Of a stretch of 64,000 nt of DNA, positions 25,222 to 33,898 are shown one piece after another. The notes below the pieces were generated by a model. That model searched no databases, was not told the DNA's origin, and saw only the letters and a program-made list of their open reading frames with translations. The stretch comes from Verrucomicrobiaceae bacterium. GTDB taxonomy: Bacteria > Verrucomicrobiota > Verrucomicrobiia > Chthoniobacterales > JAATET01. The number at the start of each line of letters is the position of its first letter. Position 1 is the first letter of the stretch. Location: assembly GCA_027488755.1 (NCBI GenBank), contig JAIYAZ010000135.1:54028-118027 (forward strand), given 5' to 3'. Position numbers and translations under genes: made by a program.

Positions 25222-25737
25222 GTGACTGCTCCGACCGAATTCTCCCCCGATGGCATCCTCTCCTATCTCCGTGGCCGCGGCCTTCGCATTACCCGAAGCC
25301 GACGCGGAATCATTCAAGCTCTCTTCAAGGCGACGCAGCCGTTGTCGTTGACGGAGATTCAGGCCAAGGCGCTGGCTGAGGGAGGCATCCTGCCGGATTA
25401 CGCGACGGTGTTTCGCATGATGGTCCTGCTGGAGAGTCTGAACATTGCGCACAAGGTGAACTTGCGCCGTTCGTGCAGTTACTACGAACTCACCTATCCC
25501 GGTCGCCAGAACTACCACCTCGTTTGCACCCGAACGGGCGCGGTGACCCGGCTGGAAATCCCCTGCCCGGTGGCGGAGGTGGAGCGTTTCATCAAGGAAA
25601 AGTTTGGCTACACCGGCCTGCATCATTCCCTCGAGTTTTTCGGCCTTTCGCCCGAAGGCGCGGCGTTGCCGCCGGTCGAGGTGGCTACGGTGGAAGCCGC
25701 CGTGGTCCCGGTCGCGCCCACAGCACCACTGCCGTAA
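25222..25737 (+). CDS. Fur-family regulator lacking most metal ligands
   Basis: A 171-residue protein with the Fur winged-helix start (GILSYLRGRGLRITRSRRGI) and dimerisation half. The structural and sensory metal motifs are eroded: the HHHxxCxxCG region is NYHLVCTRTGAVT, with one His and one Cys, and there is no C-terminal CxxC. It may be a metal-independent or differently sensing paralog. The GTG at 25222 was chosen, preceded by GGAG; the longer track start is possible. The 3' end overlaps the convergent DoxX gene by 53 bases. Confidence 0.75.
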   Translation: MTAPTEFSPDGILSYLRGRGLRITRSRRGIIQALFKATQPLSLTEIQAKALAEGGILPDYATVFRMMVLLESLNIAHKVNLRRSCSYYELTYPGRQNYHLVCTRTGAVTRLEIPCPVAEVERFIKEKFGYTGLHHSLEFFGLSPEGAALPPVEVATVEAAVVPVAPTAPLP

Positions 25738-26113
25738 ATCCGAGCAGGACGACGTCCCGCCCGAGGGCGAAAAGCATTTTCCCCCGGGACGGGGACGGGT
25801 CTTCCCCGAAGCAGCCGCAGTCGACGATCAGGCCCTGCTGCAGGGCCCAGGCGAGGGCGGCGATAAAGAGGAGCAGCAGGCCGGCGGCGAGGGCCGCGCC
25901 GATGCGTTTCGTGCGGGACACGAGCAGCAGGCCGCCCGTGGCGATTTCGATCCAGCCGAGGCTGGCGGCGAGCAGACCGATGAGCACCGGGGGAACGAAC
26001 GTGAACTGCGCGACGGTGATCGCGAAGCGTTCGCTGGGGCCCATTTTGACAAAGCCCGCGTAGAGGAAGACGCCGGCGAGCGTGAGCCGGAGGATCCAAT
26101 CCAGCGCCTTCAC
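25685..26113 (-). CDS. MauE/DoxX-family redox membrane protein
   Basis: A 142-residue integral membrane protein with four hydrophobic helices (LTLAGVFLYAGFVKM, LIGLLAASLGWIEIATGGLL, AALAAGLLLLFIAALAWAL, VVLLGFTAVVLW) and the periplasmic-loop motif VDCGCFGE, whose paired cysteines are characteristic of MauE/DoxX proteins that pass electrons to periplasmic thioredoxin-like partners. GTG start overlaps the folP stop by 4 bases. Confidence 0.85.
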   Translation of the reverse strand: MKALDWILRLTLAGVFLYAGFVKMGPSERFAITVAQFTFVPPVLIGLLAASLGWIEIATGGLLLVSRTKRIGAALAAGLLLLFIAALAWALQQGLIVDCGCFGEDPSPSRGKMLFALGRDVVLLGFTAVVLWARPGPRRLPP

Positions 26114-26979
26114 GCGGCGGCCTCCACGGCGCAGAGGGTGCACAGCGCCTGGTGGGTGGCGCGGACGTTGTGCACGCGGAAAATGGCGGCCCCGCGGAGG
26201 AATCCCGCGACGAGGCTGGCCATCGTGCCGGGGTCGCGGTCGCGGGGATCGGGGAGATTCAGGACGTCGCCGATGACGGATTTGCGGGAGACGGGCAGGA
26301 GGATCGGGCGGTCGAATTCGTGCAGCGCGGGGAGTTCGCGGTAGACGCGCAGGTTGTCGTCGCGCTGTTTCGCGAAGTCGATGCCGGGGTCGAGCACGAG
26401 GGCCTCGCGCGGAAGGCCGGCGGCTTCCGCGCGGGCGATGCGTTCGGCGAAGAACGCGCGCATTTCGCCGATGACATCGCGCCAAGCAACGTGGGTGTGG
26501 GGGACCTTGGGTTCCCCGACGGTGTGCATGAGGAGGAGGGCGGCGCCGGTTTGCGCGCAGATCGCGGCGTTCTCCGGCGTGGGGAGGCCGCCCATGTCGT
26601 TGAGCAGATCGCCGCCGAGGGGCAGAATGGCGCGGGCCACCTCGGGGCGCCACGTGTTGATGGAAAGCAGGGGCGGGAAGACTTGCTCGCCGTTCGCCGG
26701 GGTGGCGCCCGCGACGGCCTCGGCGTAGCGCGCGAGGTAGGGGCGGAGGCGCGCGATCTCGGCTTCGGCGGGGATGGCGGCGCGGTTCGTGCGCGCGCTT
26801 TCGGCGCCGATGTCGATGATGTCCGCGCCTTCGGCGATGAGCTCGCGCGTGCGGCGCAGGGCCCATTCGACGTCGAGCGAACCGTCGCCCGAGAAGGAAT
26901 CATCGTTCAAATTCAGGATGCCCATCACGAGCGGGCGGCGGGGGAAGGTGATGAGGCGGGCGCGGGCGCGAAGAATCAT
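26110..26979 (-). CDS. folP: dihydropteroate synthase
   Basis: Condenses p-aminobenzoate with 6-hydroxymethyl-dihydropterin diphosphate in folate synthesis. The 289 residues carry VMGILNLNDDSFSGDG, ADIIDIGAESAR, LLSINTW, LLNDMGG, LMHTVG, VLDPGIDFAK and LPVSRKSVIGD, covering all pterin-binding motifs. The usual NVTPDSF and ID(V/I)GGEST appear as NLNDDSF and IDIGAESA, common variants. Divergent from pta with 63 bases between. Confidence 0.93.
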   Translation of the reverse strand: MILRARARLITFPRRPLVMGILNLNDDSFSGDGSLDVEWALRRTRELIAEGADIIDIGAESARTNRAAIPAEAEIARLRPYLARYAEAVAGATPANGEQVFPPLLSINTWRPEVARAILPLGGDLLNDMGGLPTPENAAICAQTGAALLLMHTVGEPKVPHTHVAWRDVIGEMRAFFAERIARAEAAGLPREALVLDPGIDFAKQRDDNLRVYRELPALHEFDRPILLPVSRKSVIGDVLNLPDPRDRDPGTMASLVAGFLRGAAIFRVHNVRATHQALCTLCAVEAAA

Positions 26980-27042
26980 GCGGTGGGTTCCTGCTTGTTC
27001 TGGCGCGCATTCTCCCGCAGCCTCGCCGTCAGCGCAATCGTC

Positions 27043-28086
27043 ATGAAGTTCATCGAATCCGTTTACGAGAAACTCCGGCGCCACCCGAAACGCATCGTTT
27101 TTCCCGAGGGGGATGACCCCCGCGTCCTGCGGGCCGCCCAGACCTTTTACGAGAACCAGCTCGGCATTCCCGTGCTGCTCGGTGACCGAGCCGTGATCGA
27201 GCGGGTCGCGACCGTGGAGAAGGTCGATCTCGACCACGTGGCCATCGTCAATCCCGAGACCTCCTCCGATCTGCCGGTCTTCTGCGAGCGGCTCGAAAAG
27301 CTCGACCGCTACAAAAAGTTCGGCGTGCGCGACAGCCGGGCGCTGATGGTGAACCGGAATTATTTCGCCGCGATGATGCTTCAATACGGGCTCGTGGACG
27401 GCCTCGTCGGCGGCGTGAACAGCTACGGCGGCTCGCTCCTGCGTCCGCTCCTGCAGATCGTGAAGCGGTTTCCGCACGCGGACGTGATCGCCAGCGCGAT
27501 GATCGTTGCGCTGCCGAATTCGACGCACGGCGACGACGGCGTGCTGTTTTTCAGCGACACGGGCGTCGTGCCCGAGCCGACGATGCAGCAGCTCGGCTCC
27601 ATCGCGGTGCAGACCGGGCTGCTGGCCCGCCAGGTCTTCGGGCACAAGCCCCGCGTGGCCCTGCTGAGCTTTTCCACCAAGGGCAGCGCGAAAACGCCCG
27701 CGACCGAAAAGGTCGCCGGAGCCACGGTCCTCGCCCGCGAACTCGCCACCCGCCTCGGCTTCGAAATGGCGGTGGATGGCGAGCTCCAGGCCGACACCGC
27801 GCTCGTGGCCGAGATCGCCGAGACCAAACAGGTCGGCGGCCTCGTGGCGGGCAAGGCGAACGTGCTCGTGTTCCCGGATCTGAACTCCGGGAACATCGCG
27901 GTGAAGCTCGTGCAGTATCTCGGCGGGGCCCGCGTTTACGGTCAGATTCTCCTCGGGCTCACGCGGCCCGCGGCCGAGCTTTCCCGTGGCACGCACCCCG
28001 ACGAAATCGCCGCCGTGGCCGCGCTCGTAGGCCTGCAGGCCATCGAGTATCGCAAACTCTACCCGACCGAGGAGTCGCTCGGTTGA
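27043..28086 (+). CDS. pta: phosphate acetyltransferase, catalytic domain only
   Basis: Interconverts acetyl-CoA and acetyl phosphate. The 347-residue protein is a single PTA domain: KRIVFPEGDDPRVLRAAQ at the start, LLSFSTKGSAKTPATEKV and VLVFPDLNSGNIAVKLVQ toward the end. Phosphate butyryltransferase is a weaker alternative. The BioD-like/DRTGG regulatory half found fused at the N-terminus of E. coli Pta is encoded by the next gene, 16 bases downstream. Confidence 0.9.
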   Translation: MKFIESVYEKLRRHPKRIVFPEGDDPRVLRAAQTFYENQLGIPVLLGDRAVIERVATVEKVDLDHVAIVNPETSSDLPVFCERLEKLDRYKKFGVRDSRALMVNRNYFAAMMLQYGLVDGLVGGVNSYGGSLLRPLLQIVKRFPHADVIASAMIVALPNSTHGDDGVLFFSDTGVVPEPTMQQLGSIAVQTGLLARQVFGHKPRVALLSFSTKGSAKTPATEKVAGATVLARELATRLGFEMAVDGELQADTALVAEIAETKQVGGLVAGKANVLVFPDLNSGNIAVKLVQYLGGARVYGQILLGLTRPAAELSRGTHPDEIAAVAALVGLQAIEYRKLYPTEESLG

Positions 28087-28102
28087 CGTCCCGTCGAGCG
28101 CC

Positions 28103-29212
28103 GTGAACTCCGTCACCCCCCGCGTCTTCGTTGCCGCAACCGAGCAGAACGTCGGCAAGACGACGACCTCGATCGGGCTCTACGCCACGCTGCGCGACCG
28201 TTTAGGCGCCATTGGATTCATCAAGCCCGTGGGCCAGCGCTTCATCGAGGTCGACGGCAAGCGCATCGATGAGGACAGCGTGCTCATCCGCGACACGTTC
28301 GACACGCAGATCCCCATCGAGGACATGTCGCCCATTGCGGTGGAGCCCGACTTCACGCGCCGTTACATCGAGGCGTCGAACAGCGAGCAGCTCGTGCGCC
28401 GCATCCGTCACTCGTTCGACCGCGCCTGCTGGGAAAAGGAATTCGCCATCATTGAAGGCACCGGCCACGCCGGAGTGGGCAGCGTGTTCGACCTCTCGAA
28501 CGCCCGCGTGGCCCAGTTGCTGGAGAGTAAGGTCATCCTGGTTACGACGGGCGGGATTGGCCGGCCGATCGACGAGGCGGCCGTGAATCACGCGCTCTTC
28601 CAGCGCCAGGGCGTCGAGGTCATCGGCGTCATCATGAACAAGGTGCTCCCGAGCAAATACGACTACATCTCCGAGTTCGCGCGGCGCGGATTTGCGCGGC
28701 TCGGGCTCGAGCTGCTCGGCGTGATGCCGCAGGAGCGTATGCTCTCCGAGCCCACGCTCGTCGATGTCTGCGGCGCGATTCGCGGCGACGTGCTCTGCGG
28801 CGAGGACGCGATGCGCAGCCGCGCCGGCACGGTGATGATCGGCGCGATGTCGCCCGACAACGTCCTCGCGCGGCTGGAGGAGCGCACGCTGCTCATCTGC
28901 CCAGGCGACCGCGAAAACGTGCTGCTCGCCGCCCTCGACCGCGCGCGGGAGCTGGAGCCGGAGACCGAGCGCGGGATTGTGGCCATCGTGCTCTCGGAGT
29001 CGCTGCTGCCGAGTGCGTCCACGTTGAACCGGCTGCGCGGCGCGCCGTGGCCCGTGATTGTTTCGCCGATGGACAGCTACACCATCGCGAGCCGAATCCA
29101 TTCGATGACGGTGAAAACGCTCCCCGGCGACTCGGAAAAAATCGACCGCATCCAGAGCCTTGTGAGCGACCACGTGGACGTGGACCGCATCCTTGAGAAG
29201 ATCGGGGCCTAG
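28103..29212 (+). CDS. BioD-like P-loop/DRTGG protein (split Pta N-terminal half)
   Basis: A 369-residue protein with a P-loop (VAATEQNVGKTTTSIGLY) of dethiobiotin-synthetase type in residues 1-210 and a DRTGG-type domain in the C-terminal half (DVLCGEDAMRSRAGTVMIGA). This is the arrangement of the N-terminal regulatory region of long Pta enzymes. Its position directly after the stand-alone catalytic pta suggests the two act as a complex. Starts with GTG. Confidence 0.85.
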   Translation: MNSVTPRVFVAATEQNVGKTTTSIGLYATLRDRLGAIGFIKPVGQRFIEVDGKRIDEDSVLIRDTFDTQIPIEDMSPIAVEPDFTRRYIEASNSEQLVRRIRHSFDRACWEKEFAIIEGTGHAGVGSVFDLSNARVAQLLESKVILVTTGGIGRPIDEAAVNHALFQRQGVEVIGVIMNKVLPSKYDYISEFARRGFARLGLELLGVMPQERMLSEPTLVDVCGAIRGDVLCGEDAMRSRAGTVMIGAMSPDNVLARLEERTLLICPGDRENVLLAALDRARELEPETERGIVAIVLSESLLPSASTLNRLRGAPWPVIVSPMDSYTIASRIHSMTVKTLPGDSEKIDRIQSLVSDHVDVDRILEKIGA

Positions 29213-29244
29213 CGGGGGGTGCCCGGGTTTCCTGAAAGCGCGGC

Positions 29245-29272
29245 TTGCGCCGGGGGCGCGGCGGCTTACACT
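29245..29272 (+). promoter_or_regulatory. candidate promoter of the six-gene ExbB operon
   Basis: TTGCGC, a 16-base spacer and TACACT, ending 15 bases before the ExbB-like ATG. The short leader fits a start just upstream of the gene. Confidence 0.45.
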
Positions 29273-29287
29273 ACGCCGGTCTTGAAC

Positions 29288-30037
29288 ATGGGCAGCAAAT
29301 TCCTTCTCGGCGGTGTCGGCCTGGCCGGCTTTGCCCCTTCCGCCTGGGCGCAGGCGGCTCCCGTCCCCGGGCTCGGCGGTCACCTTGACCTCTGGCATTT
29401 TGTGCAGGCCGGCGGCTGGGTGATGATTCCGCTGGCGTTGCTGTCGGTGATCGCGCTGATGCTGATCGTGATCTACCTCTTCACGCTGCGCCGCGGGGCC
29501 GTGGTGAGCGGACGTTACATGACCACCGCGGACGCGCTGCTGCGCAAGGGCGATTATTACGGTCTCCTTGCGGTCTCGAACCGCCACGGCGAGGCGGTGG
29601 CGCGCATCCTCCGCCGCACGCTGGATTTCCTCATCAAAAACCCGAAGGCCACCCTGGCCGAGGCGCGCGAAATCGCGGAGACCGAGGGCACGCGGCAGGC
29701 CTCCGCCATGCAGCAGCAGATTGTGTATCTGGCCGACATCGGCAACATCGCGCCGATGGTCGGGCTTTTCGGCACGGTGGTCGGCATGATCAAGGCGTTC
29801 GCCGTCGTGGCGGCCGATATGTCGGTGAAGAATCCCAGCATGCTCGCCGCGGGGGTTTCCGAGGCGCTGGTCGCCACGGCGGGCGGTTTGCTCGTGGGCA
29901 TCCCCGCGATGGCCGCCTACGCCTACTTCCGGGGTCGCACGCAGCGGCTCGTGTCCGAAATGGAAGCCGCGACCACGCAGCTCATCGCGCAGCTTGGGGT
30001 GCATTACAAACCCGGGGCCTTTCGCCCCCCGGAGTAG
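29288..30037 (+). CDS. MotA/TolQ/ExbB proton-channel family protein
   Basis: A 249-residue inner-membrane protein with a signal-like N-terminus (FAPSAWAQA), a first TM (MIPLALLSVIALMLIVIYLF) and the family core ADIGNIAPMVGLFGTVVGMIKAF followed by LVATAGGLLVGIPAMAAYAYF. ExbB/TolQ proteins use the proton-motive force with an ExbD/TolR partner, but no such gene is nearby. First gene of a six-gene run of envelope and signalling proteins. The ATG at 29288 is preferred over upstream TTG. Confidence 0.88.
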   Translation: MGSKFLLGGVGLAGFAPSAWAQAAPVPGLGGHLDLWHFVQAGGWVMIPLALLSVIALMLIVIYLFTLRRGAVVSGRYMTTADALLRKGDYYGLLAVSNRHGEAVARILRRTLDFLIKNPKATLAEAREIAETEGTRQASAMQQQIVYLADIGNIAPMVGLFGTVVGMIKAFAVVAADMSVKNPSMLAAGVSEALVATAGGLLVGIPAMAAYAYFRGRTQRLVSEMEAATTQLIAQLGVHYKPGAFRPPE

Positions 30038-30083
30038 CCTCCGGGCCTCCCGTCCCCCGCCCGCGGTGCCGCTCGCCCCATCC

Positions 30084-32699
30084 ATGAGGATTCTTTTTGT
30101 TTCCGCGCTCGCGTTGGCCATCCCGTCGCTGGTCTCCGCCCAGGAGGTGCGCCGCGCCCTGCCCGCCAACGCTCCGGACGGCACGCCCCCGCCGGTGCGC
30201 CGCGCGGAGGCGGTGACGCCCGAGACCTACGAAAATCCCGCGTGGATGGAGCGCGTTCGCCCCGCCCAGCCCGTGCCGGTCCAACGAGCTGAGCCCGTGG
30301 CGACACCGATTCCCGTGGCCACGCCGATCCCGGTGGCGACGCCGATTCCGGTGGCGACGCCAATCCCGCTGGCCCCCGAGCCGACCGCGGAGCCCGCCGC
30401 TGCGCCGGGCGCGGAGGCGACGCCGGATCCCGTGGACGTTCCCGCGCCCGCGGAGGCCGTGCCGAGCCAGAGCCGGGCGCTCACGGCGGCCAACGGCTTC
30501 TTCCGCCGCCGCATGTATGACATGGCGGTTTACGAATACGAAAAATTCCTCATCGCCGAGCCGAATGCGTCCGGGCGCGACGCGGCGTTGTTCCGCCTCG
30601 GGGAAAGTCATCGCTTTCTCGGCAACGAGCGGGCGGCCCGCGAAGCCTACCAGCGCCTGCTGCTGGAGGCGCGGGAGGGCGAGTTTGCGGGCGCGGGCGC
30701 GTATCGCCTCGGCGAGATTCTTTACACCGAGGGCAAATACGCGGAGGCCGCCGATCTTTTCGACCGGGCCGAAGCGAACGCCCGTGAGGATGCGGTGAAG
30801 CTCAGCGCCGCCTTCTTCCAGGCGAGCGCCTACGAACGGCTCAACCGGCGCGCCCAGGCCGCCGAGAAGTATCGCGCGATCCTGAAGTTCCCCGGCGAGA
30901 ATCCCTACCGCGAGTCGGCCCTGTTTTTCCTCGCCGAGGAGGATGCCCGCAACGGACGGAAGGCCGAGGCCTTTGCGGCCTACGAGACGCTGGCCACCAC
31001 CTCGCCCAAGCCGGAGGTGAAGGTCGAGGCCGCGGTGAAGGCCGCGGCGCTGGCCTCGGAGCTCGGCCGCAATGACCGCGCGCGCGCCCTCTTCGAGCAG
31101 GTGATCTCCTCGCCCGACGCCGGAAGCTGGAGCGGTGTGGCCTGGCTCGGCGTGATGCGGTTGGCCTACGAAAGCGGGCGTTACCAGGAGGCGATCGACG
31201 CCGCCGACAAGGGCATGGCGAAACTGCCGCGCGACGCCGCGCCGGAGGCGATCCTGATCGTGGCGAATTCCCGCCGCCAGCTCGGCCAGACCGAAAAGGC
31301 ACTGGCGTTCTACGATCAGATTCTCCGCGAGCATCCCGGCACTGACGCGGCGCGGCAGGCGCAGTTTCAGCGCCTCGTGTGCCTTGAGGCCACCGGCGCA
31401 AAGGACCTGCCCGCGCAGCTCGACGAATTTTTGAAGGTCAGCACCGACCCCGTGCAGCGGGCGCAGGCCACGCTGCTAAAGGCGGAGACGCTCTTCAAGG
31501 CGGGCGACTACGCCGGCGCCGCTCCGCTTTATCAGGGCGTGATCCGCTCGCCGCTGCCGGCGCGGCTGCGCACGGCCGCGCGTTACAAGCTCGGCTGGTG
31601 CCAGCTCCAGCTTGGGCAGGCGACCGATGCCGCGCAGACCTTCACGCTTTTCATCGACCAGAATCCGAAGAGCGAGTTGCTCCCGGCGGCGATCACCCAG
31701 CGGGCGCTCGCGATGCAGCAGGCGAAGGCCTACGAGGCGGCGTTGCGGGACTTCGACCGCGTGATCGCGGATTTTCCCAAGGCGAAGGAGCGGGAGATTG
31801 CGCTGCTGCAGCGGGCGCTCGTCCTGGGTCAACTCGAGCGCTACGACGACATGGCGAAGACGTTCGCGCAGCTGCTTGCGGAGTATCCGAAGAGCCGGGC
31901 GGCGGCGCAGGCCGAGTATTGGCTGGGCTGGCAGGCGTTCGAGAAGAAGGACTACGCGGGCGCGATCACGCACCTCACGCGGGCGCGGGAGCTTGATGCG
32001 AAGACCTTCGGCGACCGCGCAGCGCTGCGCATCGTGCTGGCGCACTACTACGCGGGGAACCGCGAGGCCGTGGCCGCGGAGGCGGCGAAGGCCGATCTCG
32101 CCACGCTCCCGGCGGAGGTGCTGGCCTGGCTGGGGACGCAGTTTTACGACGCGGGGGATTACGCCCGCGCCGAGAAGTTTCTTCTCCCGATCGTCGCGCG
32201 GGGCAGCACCGGCAACGGCAGCCCCGATGTGCTGCTAGCGCTGGCGCGGGCCCAGCTGGCGCAGGAGAAGTTCGAGGCGGCGCGCGATCCCATCCGCCAG
32301 TATCTCACCGCGGCGCGGGACCCGCTGAGCCGCGCGAAGGGCCTGCTGGCCTCGGCCGAGGTTTCGCTCGGCACGGGGAATTACGAGGACGCCAACAAGC
32401 TCGTCGAGGAGGCAATGCTCCTCCAGCCCGAGGGCACGGTGAACGCCGAGGCGCGCCTGCTCGGCGGCGAGGTCCAGATGCAGCGCGGCGACTACGCCGG
32501 GGCGGCCCGGGCGTTCATGACGATTTCCGTGCTCCACGACGATCCGAAGATCACGCCGCGGGCCCTCACGCGCGCCGCGGCCGCCTACCGCCGGGCGGGG
32601 GACGCCGCGGCTGCCAATCGTGCCTTGGCGGAGCGCGACCAGCGTTACCCCGCGGGGGCGGCGGCCTCGCCGAGCCCGAAACCCGCCCGCGACGAATGA
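30084..32699 (+). CDS. large exported TPR protein
   Basis: An 871-residue protein with a signal peptide (LFVSALALAIPSLVSA), a Pro-rich linker with four VATPIP repeats (about residues 72-95) and a long array of TPR-type helices (YEKFLIAEPNASGRDAALFR, FDRVIADFPKAKEREIALLQ and others). It resembles the periplasmic YbgF/CpoB or BamD-type TPR scaffolds but is much longer. It lies between the ExbB-like and HtrA genes and overlaps the latter by 4 bases, so a role in organising an envelope complex is plausible. Confidence 0.8.
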   Translation: MRILFVSALALAIPSLVSAQEVRRALPANAPDGTPPPVRRAEAVTPETYENPAWMERVRPAQPVPVQRAEPVATPIPVATPIPVATPIPVATPIPLAPEPTAEPAAAPGAEATPDPVDVPAPAEAVPSQSRALTAANGFFRRRMYDMAVYEYEKFLIAEPNASGRDAALFRLGESHRFLGNERAAREAYQRLLLEAREGEFAGAGAYRLGEILYTEGKYAEAADLFDRAEANAREDAVKLSAAFFQASAYERLNRRAQAAEKYRAILKFPGENPYRESALFFLAEEDARNGRKAEAFAAYETLATTSPKPEVKVEAAVKAAALASELGRNDRARALFEQVISSPDAGSWSGVAWLGVMRLAYESGRYQEAIDAADKGMAKLPRDAAPEAILIVANSRRQLGQTEKALAFYDQILREHPGTDAARQAQFQRLVCLEATGAKDLPAQLDEFLKVSTDPVQRAQATLLKAETLFKAGDYAGAAPLYQGVIRSPLPARLRTAARYKLGWCQLQLGQATDAAQTFTLFIDQNPKSELLPAAITQRALAMQQAKAYEAALRDFDRVIADFPKAKEREIALLQRALVLGQLERYDDMAKTFAQLLAEYPKSRAAAQAEYWLGWQAFEKKDYAGAITHLTRARELDAKTFGDRAALRIVLAHYYAGNREAVAAEAAKADLATLPAEVLAWLGTQFYDAGDYARAEKFLLPIVARGSTGNGSPDVLLALARAQLAQEKFEAARDPIRQYLTAARDPLSRAKGLLASAEVSLGTGNYEDANKLVEEAMLLQPEGTVNAEARLLGGEVQMQRGDYAGAARAFMTISVLHDDPKITPRALTRAAAAYRRAGDAAAANRALAERDQRYPAGAAASPSPKPARDE
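30297..30368 (+). repeat. four 18-bp in-frame repeats encoding VATPIP
   Basis: Four contiguous 18-bp units (gtggcgacgccgattccg type), each encoding VATPIP, in the linker of the TPR protein. Third-position variation between units shows the repeat is not recent. Confidence 0.9.
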
Positions 32700-33844
32700 C
32701 GCCGGAACCCTCCGCCCCCAGCGCCGGGATGCGCAGCCTGCTGCGGTTCCTGGGTTTTGTCGGCCTGGCCGTGCTGGCGGTGGGGATTTTTTATTTCGCC
32801 CGCCGCGATGGGGCACGCGACGCCATCAAGCAGGGCGGGGCGGCGGTGGCGGGGCGTCTGCCGGGGCTGGCGGCGCTGGATGCCGAGGTCACCGCGCTGG
32901 TCGATCAGGTCGTGCCTTCGGTGGTGAGCATTTCGGCCCGCATGGACAATCCCGCCATGGAACGCATGCGCCAGATTCGGCGCCTGCTGGGTCTCGGTGA
33001 AAACGGCGAGCCCGACGCCGGGGACGAAAAGCCGGAACTCGGCTCGGGGGCGATCGTTTCGGCCGAGGGGCACATCCTGACGAACTTCCACGTGATCGCC
33101 CGCGCGAACCGCGTGGACGTGCGGATGAGCGACGGCCGGGTGATGCCGGCGCGGTTTCTCGGCGCGGACCAGCAGGCGGACATCGCCGTGCTGAAGATCG
33201 AGGCGGCCGGATTGAAGCCGCTGACGTTTGCGGACTCAAACGCCGTGCGCGTGGGCCAGGTGGTTTTTGCGGTAGGCAACCCGCTGGGGCTCGAGGAGAC
33301 GGTCACGCAGGGCATCATCAGCGGCAAGGGACGGCGCGCGGTGAGCGGGCAGGCGACGGAATTTTTCCAGACCGACGCGGCGATCAATCCGGGTAACTCC
33401 GGCGGGCCGCTGATCAACGTGCGCGGCCAGATCGTGGGCATCAACAACGCCGTGCTGCTCGGAAGTTCGGGCATCAGTTTTGCCATTCCGGCTAACGTGG
33501 CGCAGCGCGTTTATGACGATGTGGTCAAGCGCGGGCGCATTTCGCGGCCGTGGTTTGGGGCGAACACGTGGCCGTTGAACGCGCAGATTGCCGCGGAGCT
33601 CAACCTGGGCACGGACACGGGAAATCTTGTCGTTTCCGTGGTGCCGAATTCGCCGGCGGCTCGCGCCGGCATCCTGGCGGGGGACGTGCTGCAGGAGTTT
33701 GACGGGCGTCCCGTGCGGGATTCCGTCGACATCATCAACCGGCTTTCCGAACTCAAGGAAGGCGACCGCGTGGCCGTCACGCTCTGGCGCGCGGGCGCGG
33801 TGCGGCGGGTCAACGTGACCGTGGAGGGGCAGCCGTGGCGCTGA
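32696..33844 (+). CDS. HtrA/DegS-like serine protease with one PDZ domain
   Basis: A 382-residue S1C protease anchored by an N-terminal TM (LLRFLGFVGLAVLAVGIFYF). The catalytic triad is intact: His in LTNFHVIARA, Asp in QADIAVLKIE and Ser in AAINPGNSGGPL. A single PDZ domain follows (VVPNSPAARAGILAGDVLQE). This DegS-like layout suits envelope-stress sensing or quality control. Coupled to both neighbours by short spacing or overlap. Confidence 0.93.
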   Translation: MTPEPSAPSAGMRSLLRFLGFVGLAVLAVGIFYFARRDGARDAIKQGGAAVAGRLPGLAALDAEVTALVDQVVPSVVSISARMDNPAMERMRQIRRLLGLGENGEPDAGDEKPELGSGAIVSAEGHILTNFHVIARANRVDVRMSDGRVMPARFLGADQQADIAVLKIEAAGLKPLTFADSNAVRVGQVVFAVGNPLGLEETVTQGIISGKGRRAVSGQATEFFQTDAAINPGNSGGPLINVRGQIVGINNAVLLGSSGISFAIPANVAQRVYDDVVKRGRISRPWFGANTWPLNAQIAAELNLGTDTGNLVVSVVPNSPAARAGILAGDVLQEFDGRPVRDSVDIINRLSELKEGDRVAVTLWRAGAVRRVNVTVEGQPWR

Positions 33845-33898
33845 TGCCGCGGCGTTGCGGGTTTGACAGAAACAGGCGACGGTTCTAACCAATCCTCG

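Noticed and set aside
33863-33891. TTGACA motif as promoter of the membrane TPR gene
   Set aside because: No convincing -10 hexamer at 15-18 bases and the gene looks co-transcribed with htrA.
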